NCBI RefSeq assembly: GCF_964340395.1
Contig: NC_135551.1
Location: 12,486,379-12,550,378 of the forward strand
DNA: 64,000 nucleotides
Reading direction: 5' to 3'
Origin: Glandiceps talaboti
Taxonomy: Eukaryota; Hemichordata; Enteropneusta; Spengelidae
In this document: positions 1-10,743 of the stretch, piece after piece
Position numbering within the stretch: position 1 is the first letter of the stretch
How the letters are laid out: each line of letters starts with the position of its first letter
The notes under the pieces: model-generated
The model's input: only the letters and a program-made list of their open reading frames with translations
What the model was told of the DNA's origin: nothing
The model's database searches: none
Position numbers and translations under genes: made by a program

Positions 1-49
1 CAAATAATTATTATCTGTAAATACAATGATCAGTTTTATTTAGTTGTAG

Positions 50-278
50 GACAGGTGCCAATGAAGATGCCCGTACAATGTTGCAAGCTGTGAAGGCAAA
101 ACGATTTAGCAGTTTTCGTAGGAAATCCAAAGTCCGGAGAGAAAGAGACACATTCTATTTACATGAGGGTGCACCAGTGCAGCTGGCACAGCAAGATTCT
201 TTGTGCATGGATATGGGTGACGAAGCATCAGAGGAGGATTATTTCAGTAAACCGAATTTTGAAACTCCTGTGACTGAG
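50..278 (+). CDS. Probable internal exon of the DUF4139-protein gene (or a terminal exon ending at 299)
   Basis: The exon starts after a TTTAGTTGTAG acceptor (AG at 48-49) and its frame stays open to a TAG at 297-299. The translation is basic first (many K and R around KRFSSFRRKSKVRR) and then acidic (MGDEASEEDYF). Reading to the stop would give a terminal exon of about 83 codons. A GT after GAG at 276-278 (GAG|GTACCT) would instead end it in phase 0, and the clear DUF4139 exon at 5711 starts in phase 0. A low-complexity charged stretch just before the VRESVTST-type segment is what I recall for this family, so I infer this exon belongs to the same gene, across a 5.4-kb intron. No other upstream DUF4139 exon is visible between 300 and 5700, which supports the link. 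The donor is weak, and I do not recognise the exon on its own. Confidence 0.5.
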
Positions 279-646
279 GTACCTTTGGTGTCTGATTAGC
301 TGCATGCTCTTGCTAAACACATGCTCCTTTGTGTTGCAATGTGGTGTACATTAACAATGCTTGCTTAATCTACCCAATGCTAAAGAATGAATACTGAAGC
401 CGTTTTAAGTATGTTATATTCATTTCTTATGATTTGTTTTATTATTTGTGAAGTAATTGCATTAATGGCTTAATAATATGTTTGGTTGTGCTTTGTGTGT
501 GCCTGCTTTATTTATTGCAACTTGCCTATCTTTCTGTTCAAGGGACATTGTCTGCAGTGCGTAAGTATTTGTCGACATTTTTGTTCCCAAAGAAAAGGTT
601 ACTTAATATCTTACCCTTCACTGTCACTTGTTTAATGACTAGTAGT

Positions 647-781
647 CACTGGCAAAACTCCCACCGTATTAACTGCTGTGATACTGTATTCTCATACTAT
701 ATGAATAAAATGACAACATTTTATTCATACATAGTAGATTACAGTACTGTTGTATTTTGTACAGTAGGAGTTTTACCAGTG
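647..781. mobile_element. Small foldback element (MITE-like)
   Basis: Imperfect inverted repeat of about 135 bp. The ends are CACTGGCAAAACTCC and its near complement GGAGTTTTACCAGTG. The centre pairs as well: ATGAATAAAATG is followed a few bases later by CATTTTATTCAT. No clear target duplication was found. The superfamily is unknown. Confidence 0.55.
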
Positions 782-2033
782 GTTGCTGGTTTTTAGACAA
801 GTGATAGTGAATGGTAACATATAAGTAACTATTTATTTGGAAACAAAAAGGACAAAAATACCGAGAAGTTGCTGACCATGTCCCTTTTTAAATAGTGTAA
901 TGACTGTTATGTTGAAATGAATGTATTTATTGTTAGATTGTATCCTTCCTGACTTGTTCACACTTCTAGTATAACTACTTTTACGATTTTAAATCTCTAT
1001 TCCCTTTATGAATGTATTGGGGGAAAAATGGTGGTTTTTTGTCACAAACTGTCACGGTTAGCACTATATAGAAACTCGGTTGAAGAATTACTGAAAAACA
1101 GAACATGAGCAGAAAAATTTTTAAGTAGTGTACATTTGTAACCATGTAGTCCCCTGTTATCCTGTATTGATGCTGTTACTACCAATGAGTGTAGAAAGTG
1201 CCTCAAAATAAATATCTAAAACTTTTACTTTTATTTTGGTAACATTTTAGCTCAAACTCATTCTCATTGAAAATCAAGAAAAAAATCACTGGCCACCATA
1301 CACATTTTTTTAATGGGTATCAAAATGATATGAAAATTATGTCTTTTAGAATCCAATATGGCCACCATATACTGTGTTCATATATAACTCTATAGGAAAA
1401 TAAAAAAGATTGGCAGTTTCCATGACAACAACATGGTGAACCCTAATTTTTTGAATTAATTGAAAAGGACCAGGTGCCAGTTTTCATGTGTTAAAGTTTA
1501 GACAGATTTGAACAGCAGGGAAGTTGGTTCCTGAAGCACATTCTACAGTAAACTTCAAGAAAATTATATAAAGTTCATTTCAGCAAGTCCTTCAATTTGT
1601 CATATTATGCTTTTCTTCATTTCTTAAATTCAACCTTTAAGCTTTAACCTTTAAGCTTTAAGCTTTAAGCTACAAGTTACTTCTATGCAACTGCCTTCAT
1701 CCATTCATCCGCCAAAAGTATACTCTTTTCTAGTCTCATTTACTATAAAGTAAAATTGATGAAGTTATTCTATGCATTGTAAAATACTGGCATTGAGATT
1801 CTAAGTAGTAGACATTGTCTTTGAATACTAGAAGCTTTGCATTTAAAATATGCAGCTGAAACCTCACTCTCTTCCTTTCTCTTTTCCATCTTTGTTTTCC
1901 TTTGCACTTTTCCTGTCTGTTTCCCTATAAATGGACCTACAATCTGAGTATGTTCTGGTAAGTCTCTCTTTTCATGCACTGTCGTAAGTTGCAGTCTGTA
2001 CTCCATCTTCTATGACTGTCTATCTTATAGTGT

Positions 2034-2735
2034 GTGTCCTGTCCTTTGTCACAGTCTGCTCTGTCTAATGACAGTCTTTGCTCTGTTGTATGTCACAGTC
2101 TGTGCTCTGGCATATGTCACAGTCTGTGCTCTGGCATATGTCACAGTCTGTGCTCTCTTACATCAGTCTGCTCTGAATTGTTAGTCTCCTGTCTTATGTC
2201 ACAGTCTGCTGTCTTATGTGCTCTGTCATATATCACAGTCTGTGCTCTCTTACATGTACATCAGTCTGCTCTGAATTGTTAGTCTGCTCTGTCATATGTC
2301 ACAGGTCTGCTCTGTCGTATATCACAGTCTGTGCTCAGGCATATGTCACAGTCTTTGCTCTCATATATCACAGTGTGCTATGCTATGTAAGTCTGTGTTG
2401 TCGTATATCACAGTCTATGCTCTGCCATATGTCACAGTCTGTGCTTTGTCATGTGTCAGTCTGTGCTGCCATATGTCACAGTCTTTGCTGTCTTATGTCA
2501 CAGTCTGCTCTCCCATGTCAGTCTGTGTGCTCTGTCGTATGTGCTCAGTCATATGTTACACTCTGCTGTCTTATGTTACAGTCTGTGCTGTCTTATGTCA
2601 CAGTCTTTGCACTGTTGTATGTCATAATCTGTGCTCTATCCTGTCACCATCTGTGCACTGTCATCTGTCACAGTGCATGTTCTATCTTCTGTCACAGTGT
2701 GTGCTCCATCTTCTGTGACAATCAGTCTTCTGTCT
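2034..2735. repeat. 24-bp minisatellite (CACAGTCTGTGCTCTGTCATATGT-type, degenerate)
   Basis: About 700 bp of degenerate tandem copies of a unit close to 24 bp, built around CACAGTCTGTGCTCTG and CATATGT, with shorter deletion variants. Because the common unit is a multiple of three and poor in stop codons, several frames stay open with cysteine-rich translations such as VICHSLCS. I treat these as repeat artefacts rather than genes. Confidence 0.85.
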
Positions 2736-3240
2736 CTAATAGCCATCACATTAAATTGTCCTGTCTTCACTATTTATCCATTGTTCATAGACTACACTGA
2801 TAGTCCATCTTCTTCCTGCTATATCTATGTCATGTATTAGTCAGTACTGTATACAATGTACGTATACTCCATGTCATATGCCATTGCCAACTGCTTACGT
2901 CAAAGTATACAGTCTGCCGTCGCTGTCCATGTAAATGTCATCTGTAGTGGTCAGTAACAATGAGTTTTTGCCACAGTATACATTCTGCATATTGATATTA
3001 TACCTTCTGACAACATCCATAGATAATACATTTATCATATTCCTTTGTTTTTGACATTCTCTTTTTCCTGGCTTATGACAGGATGTTATGAAATTATCAA
3101 ACTGCGGCTGAAATTTGCATCCTACCAAACCAGAAAGACTGTCAAGATTTTCTTAGGTGGCATCATGCTTTTACATATCACACAACATTTTTTGTTATGA
3201 ATTACACAAACCAAAATACAGGTACAGGTAGCGTGCATAC

Positions 3241-3455
3241 CAATCTGATTAAAATCCGATGTGGTGAAAGCGGCTAGATGTCCTTATTTACCTCTATTCA
3301 TCATGTTGTGACGTTTGTTTCGTTCGGAGTGATTGCCGCGTTCCCACTGTGAAAAGGCGGCGATCACTCAGAACAAAACAAACGTCACAACACGATGAAT
3401 AGAGGTAAATAAGGACATCTAGCCGCTTTCACCACATCGGATTTTAATCAGATTG
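3241..3455. mobile_element. 215-bp palindromic MITE with perfect 9-bp TSD
   Basis: Almost the whole element is an inverted repeat. It starts CAATCTGATTAAAATCCGAT and ends with the complement; the arms are nearly identical for about 95 bp around a short loop near 3345. The 9 bp CGTGCATAC lie on both sides (3232-3240 and 3456-3464). A 9-bp duplication is typical of Mutator-like (MULE) transposons. A longer relative with the same termini sits at 53,981-54,462. It has no coding capacity. Confidence 0.92.
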
Positions 3456-4068
3456 CGTGCATACACATGAAATGTTACATTTTATGTCACTGTGAACACA
3501 AATACACTGAGTGTTGTGTTGTGTTTGAATCTTCCATGTTCCATCTGACAGTGATGTTGATTTGTGTTCACAACAACATAAATGTACAAATGTATCATTT
3601 TATGTGCCTGTGTGCTAGCAGTGTCTGTATTTTGTGTTATGTAATTCTTCACAAATAAAGTTGACATAAAAAAAACCATTGTGCTGCCTAAATTGAAACT
3701 CTATAGTCACTCTGGTTTGGTAGTAAGCCAAAAATGAACCATTTTTAACTTTCTTGATATCTGCATTGAACTCATTGAGTACATTGCCAATCACTGCAAT
3801 AACATACATGTACAATCGACTAACTATCAATGAATTACATGAAATTCAGCAACCTGTCATTTGTATACCAGTAAAGTGTACATGTACATGTGTACTAATT
3901 ATAGCTGCCATTCAGGCTAATAGCTTGATGTTGAATTATTCACCAATTTGATACTATGCCTTATGACCCATTATCCACTGTAATGATACCAATTTAACTA
4001 TAACACTGTTGAATTTTCATGCCGTTCACCAATATGAAATTATACCATAAACTGCCTTTACTACTGTA

Positions 4069-4380
4069 AGGCCTATAAAATAATGTTTGGTTTCAGTTAT
4101 CCAACCAAGCCTAATTTTTCACTGCTGACCCTAATTATTTTTATCACATATTCAAGAAAAATAGAAAAAAATGAAATCACAAAAATTGTGAAGTCTCACG
4201 AGAAATAGTGGATGTGGAAATTGACATCAACTTAAAAAGATGTAAAACTGTTCTTCCAATCTGTAATGGCTGTACATCTGATTTGAAGAAACCAATAACA
4301 CAGAATCTATATGGAAAACAATGGAAAACAAAGCATACCTGAACTAGACACTTGTGCATGACTAGGTTTGCACCCCACCT
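4069..4380. repeat. Dispersed repeat R1, copy 1
   Basis: This stretch of about 310 bp matches 26,165-26,475 and, in part, 29,640-29,810. Shared landmarks in order are AGGCCTA, TGTTTGGTTTC, TTTTTCACTGC, ATTGTGAAGTCTCACGAGA, GACATCAACTTAAAAAGA, CCAATCTGTAATGG and the CCCCACCTATT end. No coding potential and no inverted ends are visible. It is an unclassified interspersed family. Confidence 0.8.
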
Positions 4381-5710
4381 ATTCTAAAATTGAGTGTAAT
4401 CAAAATCACACATTTTCAACAACTGCTATTCAGTCCACCAGGTGGTGTGGAATTATTGCTAAAAATCACAATTTCAATCGTACTAATCATAACAAGCAAC
4501 CATTGCTGTATACTTTATATAGATGGAGAGGAATTTAAAGATGCATCAAAAATTAGCAATTAAGTTACACTTCACTGCATCAAACCTCCTTGTAATTGCC
4601 CCTCACACTCACTTAGCTACCCCCAAATAAGAGTAGAATGTTCTGGTTTCATTGTCAAGGACTACTGTACATGACTGTAGACTTTAATATATGATGACCT
4701 GAATGAATGCAGTGTTAACCATTTTACTGGTATTGAAGTATTCTGTAAATCAGGCAGCCAAAAAGTCTATTACTCTTACATGTACTCCCCTGAAGTTTTA
4801 AAATAGAATTATACAAATGTATGTATTCATAATCTTCAGTGATTTTTTCAGTGGTCCAATGTTTAGTAAATATAGTGATTTAGTGTGACATTTTTTTTTC
4901 TATTTTCCTACTTACAATTTTAGGGTTGTAATCACATTGTATTATGATTGACATCTCAGAAATATAGAGTCAGAAATTGACAGAAGTCTTTCCAAATACA
5001 AGTATTAAATGTAGCACATGATTTATGTTTTTAACTTACATGTTACCCAAAGTTTAAATAACTCATGTAAGAATTTTGATTAGGTGTTGATCAACTTTTG
5101 TACAATAGTGGTTCAGTTCAGGAGTTTTTTAGTAATAGGCCATTGCAGACTGCAAACAGGAAATTGAGAATACAGCGCCCTCGCTCAAATTGGGGGTATC
5201 ATCACCTCATAGTACTTTTTCCTAAGAGCTTTGTCCCTTGGTATTCTGTAGAAGTGTAAATCAGGGATGTTTTTCATATTGTTCAGACATCGAGGAAAGC
5301 AGCCGTGCTCTATGAATAACCAAGTGACCTATACTATTTATACCTCCAAGTTACACACAGACAGGAAGTAGAGCGCCACCATAGCAAATTTTGGAACGAC
5401 CTATACAGAAACAGATGACTTTGATGAGATTTAAATTAGGTACTTACAGCTGCATAGCCTGTACGCCATTCTAACTATAATAGGTACCATAGGTCAACCA
5501 AATAATACACCTTAGTAAGTTTTGTGGCCCTTAAATGATGTACTTAACTTGGAACTTCAGAGAATGCCTTGATAAACAATACACACACGTTCTTTGTAAT
5601 TTTACCATCAGTGACAGATCATAGCAATCTGTCAAACATGTCTGTCTAGAGATTTTACATTTTGATGTCTTTTCTTACCAGTTTCTGCTGTCATATTTTA
5701 AATCAAACAG

Positions 5711-7956
5711 GTAAGAGAGAGTGTAACTAGCACTGCCTATGAAATCACTCGTCGTTGTACCATCCCATGTGACAACAGTGCACACAAAGTGTCTGTAGCC
5801 ATAGTGGACCTTGATCCTGGATTTGAACATGAAACTGTCCCAAAGAGGGCGCCCCATGCCTTTGTTAAAGCCATTGCCAAGAACTCTTCCCAGTATGCTT
5901 TGCTGACTGGTCCAGCCAATGTGTTCTTGGATAACAACTTTGTCGCTAAGGTGAGGTTCTTAGACTGTTGTTTTCAAATTAGCTCAGTGAAACTCTTCAT
6001 TTGGTATATGCAGGTTCACAATTATTTGTAAGGCAAGAAATTCATAGATATATCAGCTTGACATCTGCTTCAAGTATGTGTGTATGCTTATCAATTTGTG
6101 CAAACCTGCCATTGACTCACACCAGATCTCTACTGAAATTTATCCTTGAAACAAGTGTTGCATTATCAAATACATCTTATAAAAGTTTTATACAAATTGT
6201 CTAAAAATCCTGGTCGCCATGATAGCAACACCATACTTGTGATATCACCAAATGTAGATTCACAGGTTCTACTCAATGGAAGTGATTTCCACATGTTGCC
6301 AATAGAGGGCGCTATAACATTGTTGACGTTTTGATGCTTTGATTTTTTTCAACCATATACAGACCATACTGAGATCTGTGTCTCCTTCTGAGGAGTTTGA
6401 GTGTTCCCTAGGTGTGGATCCTGCTGTACGTGTGCTATACAAGCCAATACACAAATACAGAGAACAACATGGTGGCATCATTTCCTCTAAGACTACCACA
6501 ACTACATATCGTCAAGTGATAGAACTGAAGAACACCAGACAAGATGCTATAAAGATAGTAGTCCATGAACAATTACCACTTAGTTCTGAGGAGAAGATCA
6601 AGGTTAGTCTGTTACATTTTTTAATCCGTATTTGTCGGTGTCCAAGTGGTTAAACCACTTGCCTCTTACCACTGCGGTCGGGGTTCGAACCCCATTCAGG
6701 GTTCGATTAAATTTACCACGCTGTATTAAAGTATTAAAGATAAGTGTCGTTCAGTTTGACTCTACTGAACAATGCAGGTTTTCCCTGGGTACTCCGGTTT
6801 CCTCCTGCATTAACACTGAACCCATGAGGGATGGCCCTCACTGAACTTCTTGGGAAACAAGTGTTTATATGCTTAAAGAACTATCCAGTATAAATAAAGA
6901 TTATTATTATTATTATTCAATCTCAGGAATCAAAAAAATTAAAAAATTAAAAAAAACCTGAGGTAGAAAATTAGTTTTCTGTACTTCATTATAAGGGGAA
7001 CGTCACTCCAGGAAATGGAGACACTTTTATATTCAATGGTTGCACACAGTGTATTCATGAATACAAAAATACTATCACTCAAGTGTAAAACAGCTGTTAT
7101 GAATGTTCAGTGTGCAACCATGGATACATTGTTTCTGTTGACTCTCATCATGCAATAGCAAATATCCCTATAAAGGCACAAGATTAACTTGATGTGTCTC
7201 TGAAATCACACGTAATTGTAGGTGATGTAAAATCATGAAATGACTCTACAGAACCCATAGTTTTTGAAAATGTCTCTATTCCTGGAGGGGGTGTTTCATT
7301 TTAAGGGAGAATACACATCAGAATCAAAGTCTAAGTTTTTACTACTAATTTGTAGAAGAGCACTCCAACTTATTCTCATTCACAAATCATCATTAACAAA
7401 ATTTGAGATCACTGTACAGAATTTTTAAGATGGGTTAAAATAATATTAGAATTGAGTCATTTTATAATCTAGTATGTCAACTGAATACTATGTTCATCTC
7501 AAATTATGGACTCTACCCTCTCTGTGTAGTAATGTCTCTGCTCACAAGAAAAAACACACTCTTTTAGTGAACTAAAAGCATCATCTTTTTAATCATTTTG
7601 TTGTTCCTAGGTCACTTTTGTAAGACCAGAGTTATGACTTGAATTGTTTTACAGTTTATAATGTGTGTGACTGTGCAGAAATAAAGGTATTAGCTATCAG
7701 CCATAATGTCTTGTACTGATCAAATCAAATCAATTATCAATTATCAATTCATTGTTCCCAGGTCACTTTACAAGAACCGTCCATCAAGGACAAGAACGAC
7801 AAATCCAAACCAGTTCGTATGAACAAAAACAACAACATCGAATGGTTCCTGGAGATACCGAGCTGTACAAGTCATGAACTGGTGTTGAAATACAGTGTAG
7901 AACACCCAAGTACTGAAGATATTGAAGTAACTGAAACAGCGCCAGCACAGGCCTAG
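5711..7956 (+). CDS. DUF4139-domain protein (F37C4.5-like), C-terminal exons
   Basis: Three exons, all joined in phase 0: 5711-5950, 6363-6602 and 7762-7956 (TAG at 7954-7956). They encode about 224 residues of the C-terminal half of a DUF4139 protein, the family typified by C. elegans F37C4.5. Visible family segments in order are VRESVTSTAYEI, HKVSVAIVDLDPGFEHETVP, NVFLDNNFVAK, FECSLGVDPAVRVLYKP, a run of threonines before the ELKNTRQDAIKIVV segment, EQLPLSSEEKIK, and NNIEWFLEI with ELVLKYSVEHP near the end. Splice sites are canonical (AAACAG/GTGAGG, ATACAG/GTTAGT, TTCCCAG). The biochemical role of the family is unknown; bacterial relatives are annotated as MuiA-type mucoidy inhibitors. The N-terminal half should lie upstream: one candidate exon is at 50-278 and the rest would be outside the window. 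Confidence 0.9.
6634..6918 (+). mobile_element. tRNA-derived SINE with a V-SINE-like middle
   Basis: The head resembles a Ser/Leu-type tRNA. It has a box A-like GTGTCCAAGTGGTTAAACC and a perfect box B, GGTTCGAACCC, at 6682-6692. The body contains TGGGTACTCCGGTTTCCTCC near 6786-6805, which resembles from memory the conserved central domain of V-SINEs. The tail is an (ATT)n run at 6901-6917. It lies only 31 bp after the 6602 splice donor of the DUF4139 gene, in sense orientation. The SINE call is firm; the V-domain match is inference. Confidence 0.85.
6993..7307. mobile_element. Imperfect foldback element in DUF4139 intron
   Basis: The ends pair imperfectly: AAGGGGAACGTCACTCCAGG against CCTGGAGGGGGTGTTTCATT, followed by TTAAGGG. 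The inner parts also pair: AATGGTTGCACAC near 7038 against GTGTGCAACCAT near 7111. No clear target duplication. It is an old MITE-like element. Confidence 0.55.
7611..7637 (+). other. Possible alternative terminal exon of the DUF4139 gene
   Basis: A second acceptor (TTGTTCCTAG|GTCACTTTTG) lies 151 bp before the true last exon (TTGTTCCCAG|GTCACTTTAC) and resembles it over about 20 bp. Using it in the same phase gives eight codons (VTFVRPEL) and a TGA at 7635-7637, then an AATAAA at 7680-7685. It would replace the last 64 residues. It may be a partial exon duplication that now works as an alternative end, or a dead copy. Confidence 0.35.
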
Positions 7957-8149
7957 ACACAGAAATCTATAGGTATTCATATCTCAACGCTGCATTTACT
8001 AGTTTTATGTCAAATGGCGCTCTCAGCAAACCTAAAGATAGCTCTGAGCCCATAGGAAGTGTACAAAAAAGAAAGATGCTGAAAAATATGGAATATTTTT
8101 AGTGCAATGTAAATTGACCATTTTGTGGTGGTTGTCATGAAAGAAGATA

Positions 8150-8155
8150 AATAAA
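8150..8155 (+). terminator. Polyadenylation signal of the DUF4139 gene (candidate)
   Basis: AATAAA about 195 bp after the stop codon. A second AATAAA at 8887-8892 could give a longer 3' UTR. Confidence 0.5.
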
Positions 8156-9035
8156 ATGTATTAATATACGTATTATATATATTCAGTAAATAATTGCGTA
8201 GATCAGAAAAATATTTTAAAATGTAGGATTGAATTTTGACATAAAATTTAATTGACAATCAAATTTCTTCACTTTTGATTCAGATGCCATGGAAATCATG
8301 GAAGCAGATCTGAAAATTCGTAAAACAATTCATTGGTAGTAGTAGTAGTAGTCGAAAATTATGGAATTGATCATTGTGGAACGGAAAATATTACTTGTTT
8401 TCTTTCTTTTAAAAAAAATTAAATATATAAGCAAAATATGATATTTTTCCAGTGAATTTCAGAGCTTTTTTCTGAAAGGGACATGGTGTAGATGTCATTA
8501 TTATTATTATTAAGGCACAGAGGAACCTTAATGACAGATGAAATAAAGTGGTAGGTAGAATTGGGTAAATAAAAAGGTAAAATATTATTATTTAAAAAAT
8601 TCAGTTATATGATTTTTGTCTTGTTTAATTATCCAATTATAATATTTGTGATCAATTGATGTATATGTGGTTGTTGTCATAGTAACAGGTGTACAAAATG
8701 GTTGTAATCCAAAAATAGCGACCAATCCAGTGTGAAGTCAACTGGTTTCACATGATGCATGTTGGCTTCGTACAGTTGGCAGTGATTTTGAATTATATGC
8801 TGCAGATTTGAACCAAAATAATGTCTATGTATCAATCACATTACACGTACTACTGTCTTAAGTGTAGATTTTAATTGTATTTCAATAATAAAGTAATTAG
8901 AAAGTGGGCTGTTTGTTGGTTATTTTACTTAGATGAATATAATTTGGCTAGTAGTCGATGACTTAAAAAAAAAAGTTATATATAATTGTATTTTTAATTT
9001 GAATATTAAATTTATTTGCTGTATTTTTCTCTCCA

Positions 9036-9330
9036 TCCACAGTGATGTCACAATTTCAATGATGATGTCATCAGTTTGATGATTTTGTCATATGTTGTGT
9101 AGTGATGTCATCAGTTTGGTGAACATGTCATGTATTAACAGATATGATGTCATCAGTTTGGTGGTGATGTCACCAGTTGTTTGATGATGTCATCACTTTG
9201 GTGACAAGGTCAGCAGCTTTATATTTGCATGATGTAATCAGTTTCAGATGGTAAATGGTGTCATCTGCAGTTGCATGATGATGTCATAAGTTTAATGATG
9301 ATGTCATCAGATTGGTGATGATGTCATTTG
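9036..9330. repeat. Degenerate tandem repeat built on TGATGTCATCAGTTTG
   Basis: About ten spaced copies of (GA)TGATGTCATCAG or close variants with irregular spacers of roughly 15-30 bp. The core TGATGTCA is a near-CRE/ATF half-palindrome, so the array is also a dense cluster of potential bZIP sites. Confidence 0.7.
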
Positions 9331-10029
9331 TGAATGTATTGACTATAAAATCCTATGAAAGTAAAGGTTAAAGTACTTTTAAAAGATGCATTTTAAGTAA
9401 GGTTTGATTTTGATTCTACATCATGTCACTCAGTTCAATTCCCACCTTATTTCATAAAACAAAAAGTAAAGCAAAACCAAATCAAACCAGAAACTTATGC
9501 TCTTAGAGTGATAAATTTTAAGTGCTTTTGGTGAATATATTTTATGTTTATTTGGTCTATAGTTAAAGTACAGATGTTGTATGATTATTGATAAGTGATA
9601 ATGGTGTAGTAATGATGGAGTATCGGTAACAGTAAAAGTGACAAAGTTATATACATGTATGGTTAAAATAAAAGTATAGATTTCTGGTAAAGTATTTTGT
9701 TTGTAGTAGTGGTTTTTGTGTTTAGTTTGAATTAACTATAGTGAATGTAAAATGGTATCAATACTCAATTATAATAACATTTGGTGTAATTTCAATCTTA
9801 CATTTCTAGATCTGTTTGTATCAATTGTATTTCTGTACATTTAACAAGTTTTCTAACTTTTTGTCTTTGCTATGAAATATTTTCTAAGAAAATCTGAATT
9901 CCACTCACATTAACAAAGATACGCAGAGTAAATGTTGTCATTTATGCATATAATTAATTTAGCAAAAGGCTTAGTTTCTTAGTCCCAGCAGTAGAAGGTA
10001 ACTATTAGATACATGATGAAAGATTATCT

Positions 10030-10306
10030 GGCTAATTTATAGCTTAAAACTGTCTGTGATTGGCTTAATTGATATCTTAAACTGTCTGTGATTGGTTAAT
10101 TGATTGCTTAAAACTGTCTGTGATTGGCTAATTGATAGCTTGAAAACTGTCTTGATTGGCTAATTGATAGCTTAAAACTATCTTGATTGGCTAATTGATA
10201 GCTTAAAACTATCTTGATTGGCTAATAGAGTGCTTTTAAAACTGCCTTTGATTGGCTGATTGATAGCTTAAAACTGCCTGTGATTGGCTAATTGATAGCT
10301 TAAAAC
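10030..10306. repeat. Minisatellite, about 33-bp unit
   Basis: Eight to nine copies of AATTGATAGCTTAAAACTGT followed by CTGTGATTGGCT, with small variants. Each unit contains ATTGG, the core of a CCAAT box on the opposite strand. Confidence 0.85.
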
Positions 10307-10526
10307 GAACATCAAGGCTGTTGTTTACCATTTATGGAAATTTGTCATGTACAGATTTTACAGTTTTAGTGATATCTGAAACAAGTATTCATTTTATTTT
10401 TGCAGCATCCATGGCTTTTAGATTACTTTATTCTAAGCATCACAATCATATTCACAAATTATTAATTAGGCTATCCATAAAGAAGCAAATAAAGATGAAA
10501 TGTCCATAGGGCATTCCAAGAGCCCT

Positions 10527-10743
10527 TTCCAGTGGACAGTGCCCCCTAGAGGTAGTATTGCAGAGACTTATATAGGCAAGTACTTTTCTTCTAAAACTGA
10601 TTAATATATAGATAGTATATTTTGTGATTTAATATAGTACTCTACATAAATACTTCCATCCTGGTATGCTAGCAATTTAGGGTGTCAACCTTTAGTCCAA
10701 TCATAGATTGGTTTATACCTCATGGGGGCGCTGTCCATTGGAA
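10527..10743. mobile_element. Foldback element with CCAGTGGACAGTGCCCCCTAG end
   Basis: The left end, CCAGTGGACAGTGCCCCCTA then GAGGTAGTATTG, pairs imperfectly with the right-hand AGATTGGTTTATACCTCATG and GGGGGCGCTGTCCATTGG. About 215 bp. No target duplication is evident. Confidence 0.5.

Larger units (their letters stand above)
279..5710 (+). other. Long intron (or intergenic gap) upstream of the DUF4139 exons
   Basis: No convincing exon is present. The stretch is AT-rich and holds a foldback at 647-781, a 24-bp minisatellite at 2034-2735, a 215-bp MITE at 3241-3455 and a dispersed repeat at 4069-4380. Short open frames here are explained by the repeats or lack an ATG. If the exon at 50 really ends at the stop at 297-299, its 3' UTR would occupy the first part of this stretch; AATAAA occurs near 706 and 1207. 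Confidence 0.5.

Noticed and set aside
482-796. 104-codon plus-strand open frame with a hydrophobic start
   Set aside because: It begins with TTG rather than ATG, overlaps a foldback element, and has no family resemblance.
2034-2735. CRISPR-like array
   Set aside because: The repeats are contiguous and degenerate, without unique spacers, in a eukaryotic intron.
6634-6710. A functional tRNA-Ser/Leu gene
   Set aside because: Box A and box B are present but the acceptor stem does not close, and the sequence continues into a SINE body with an (ATT)n tail.
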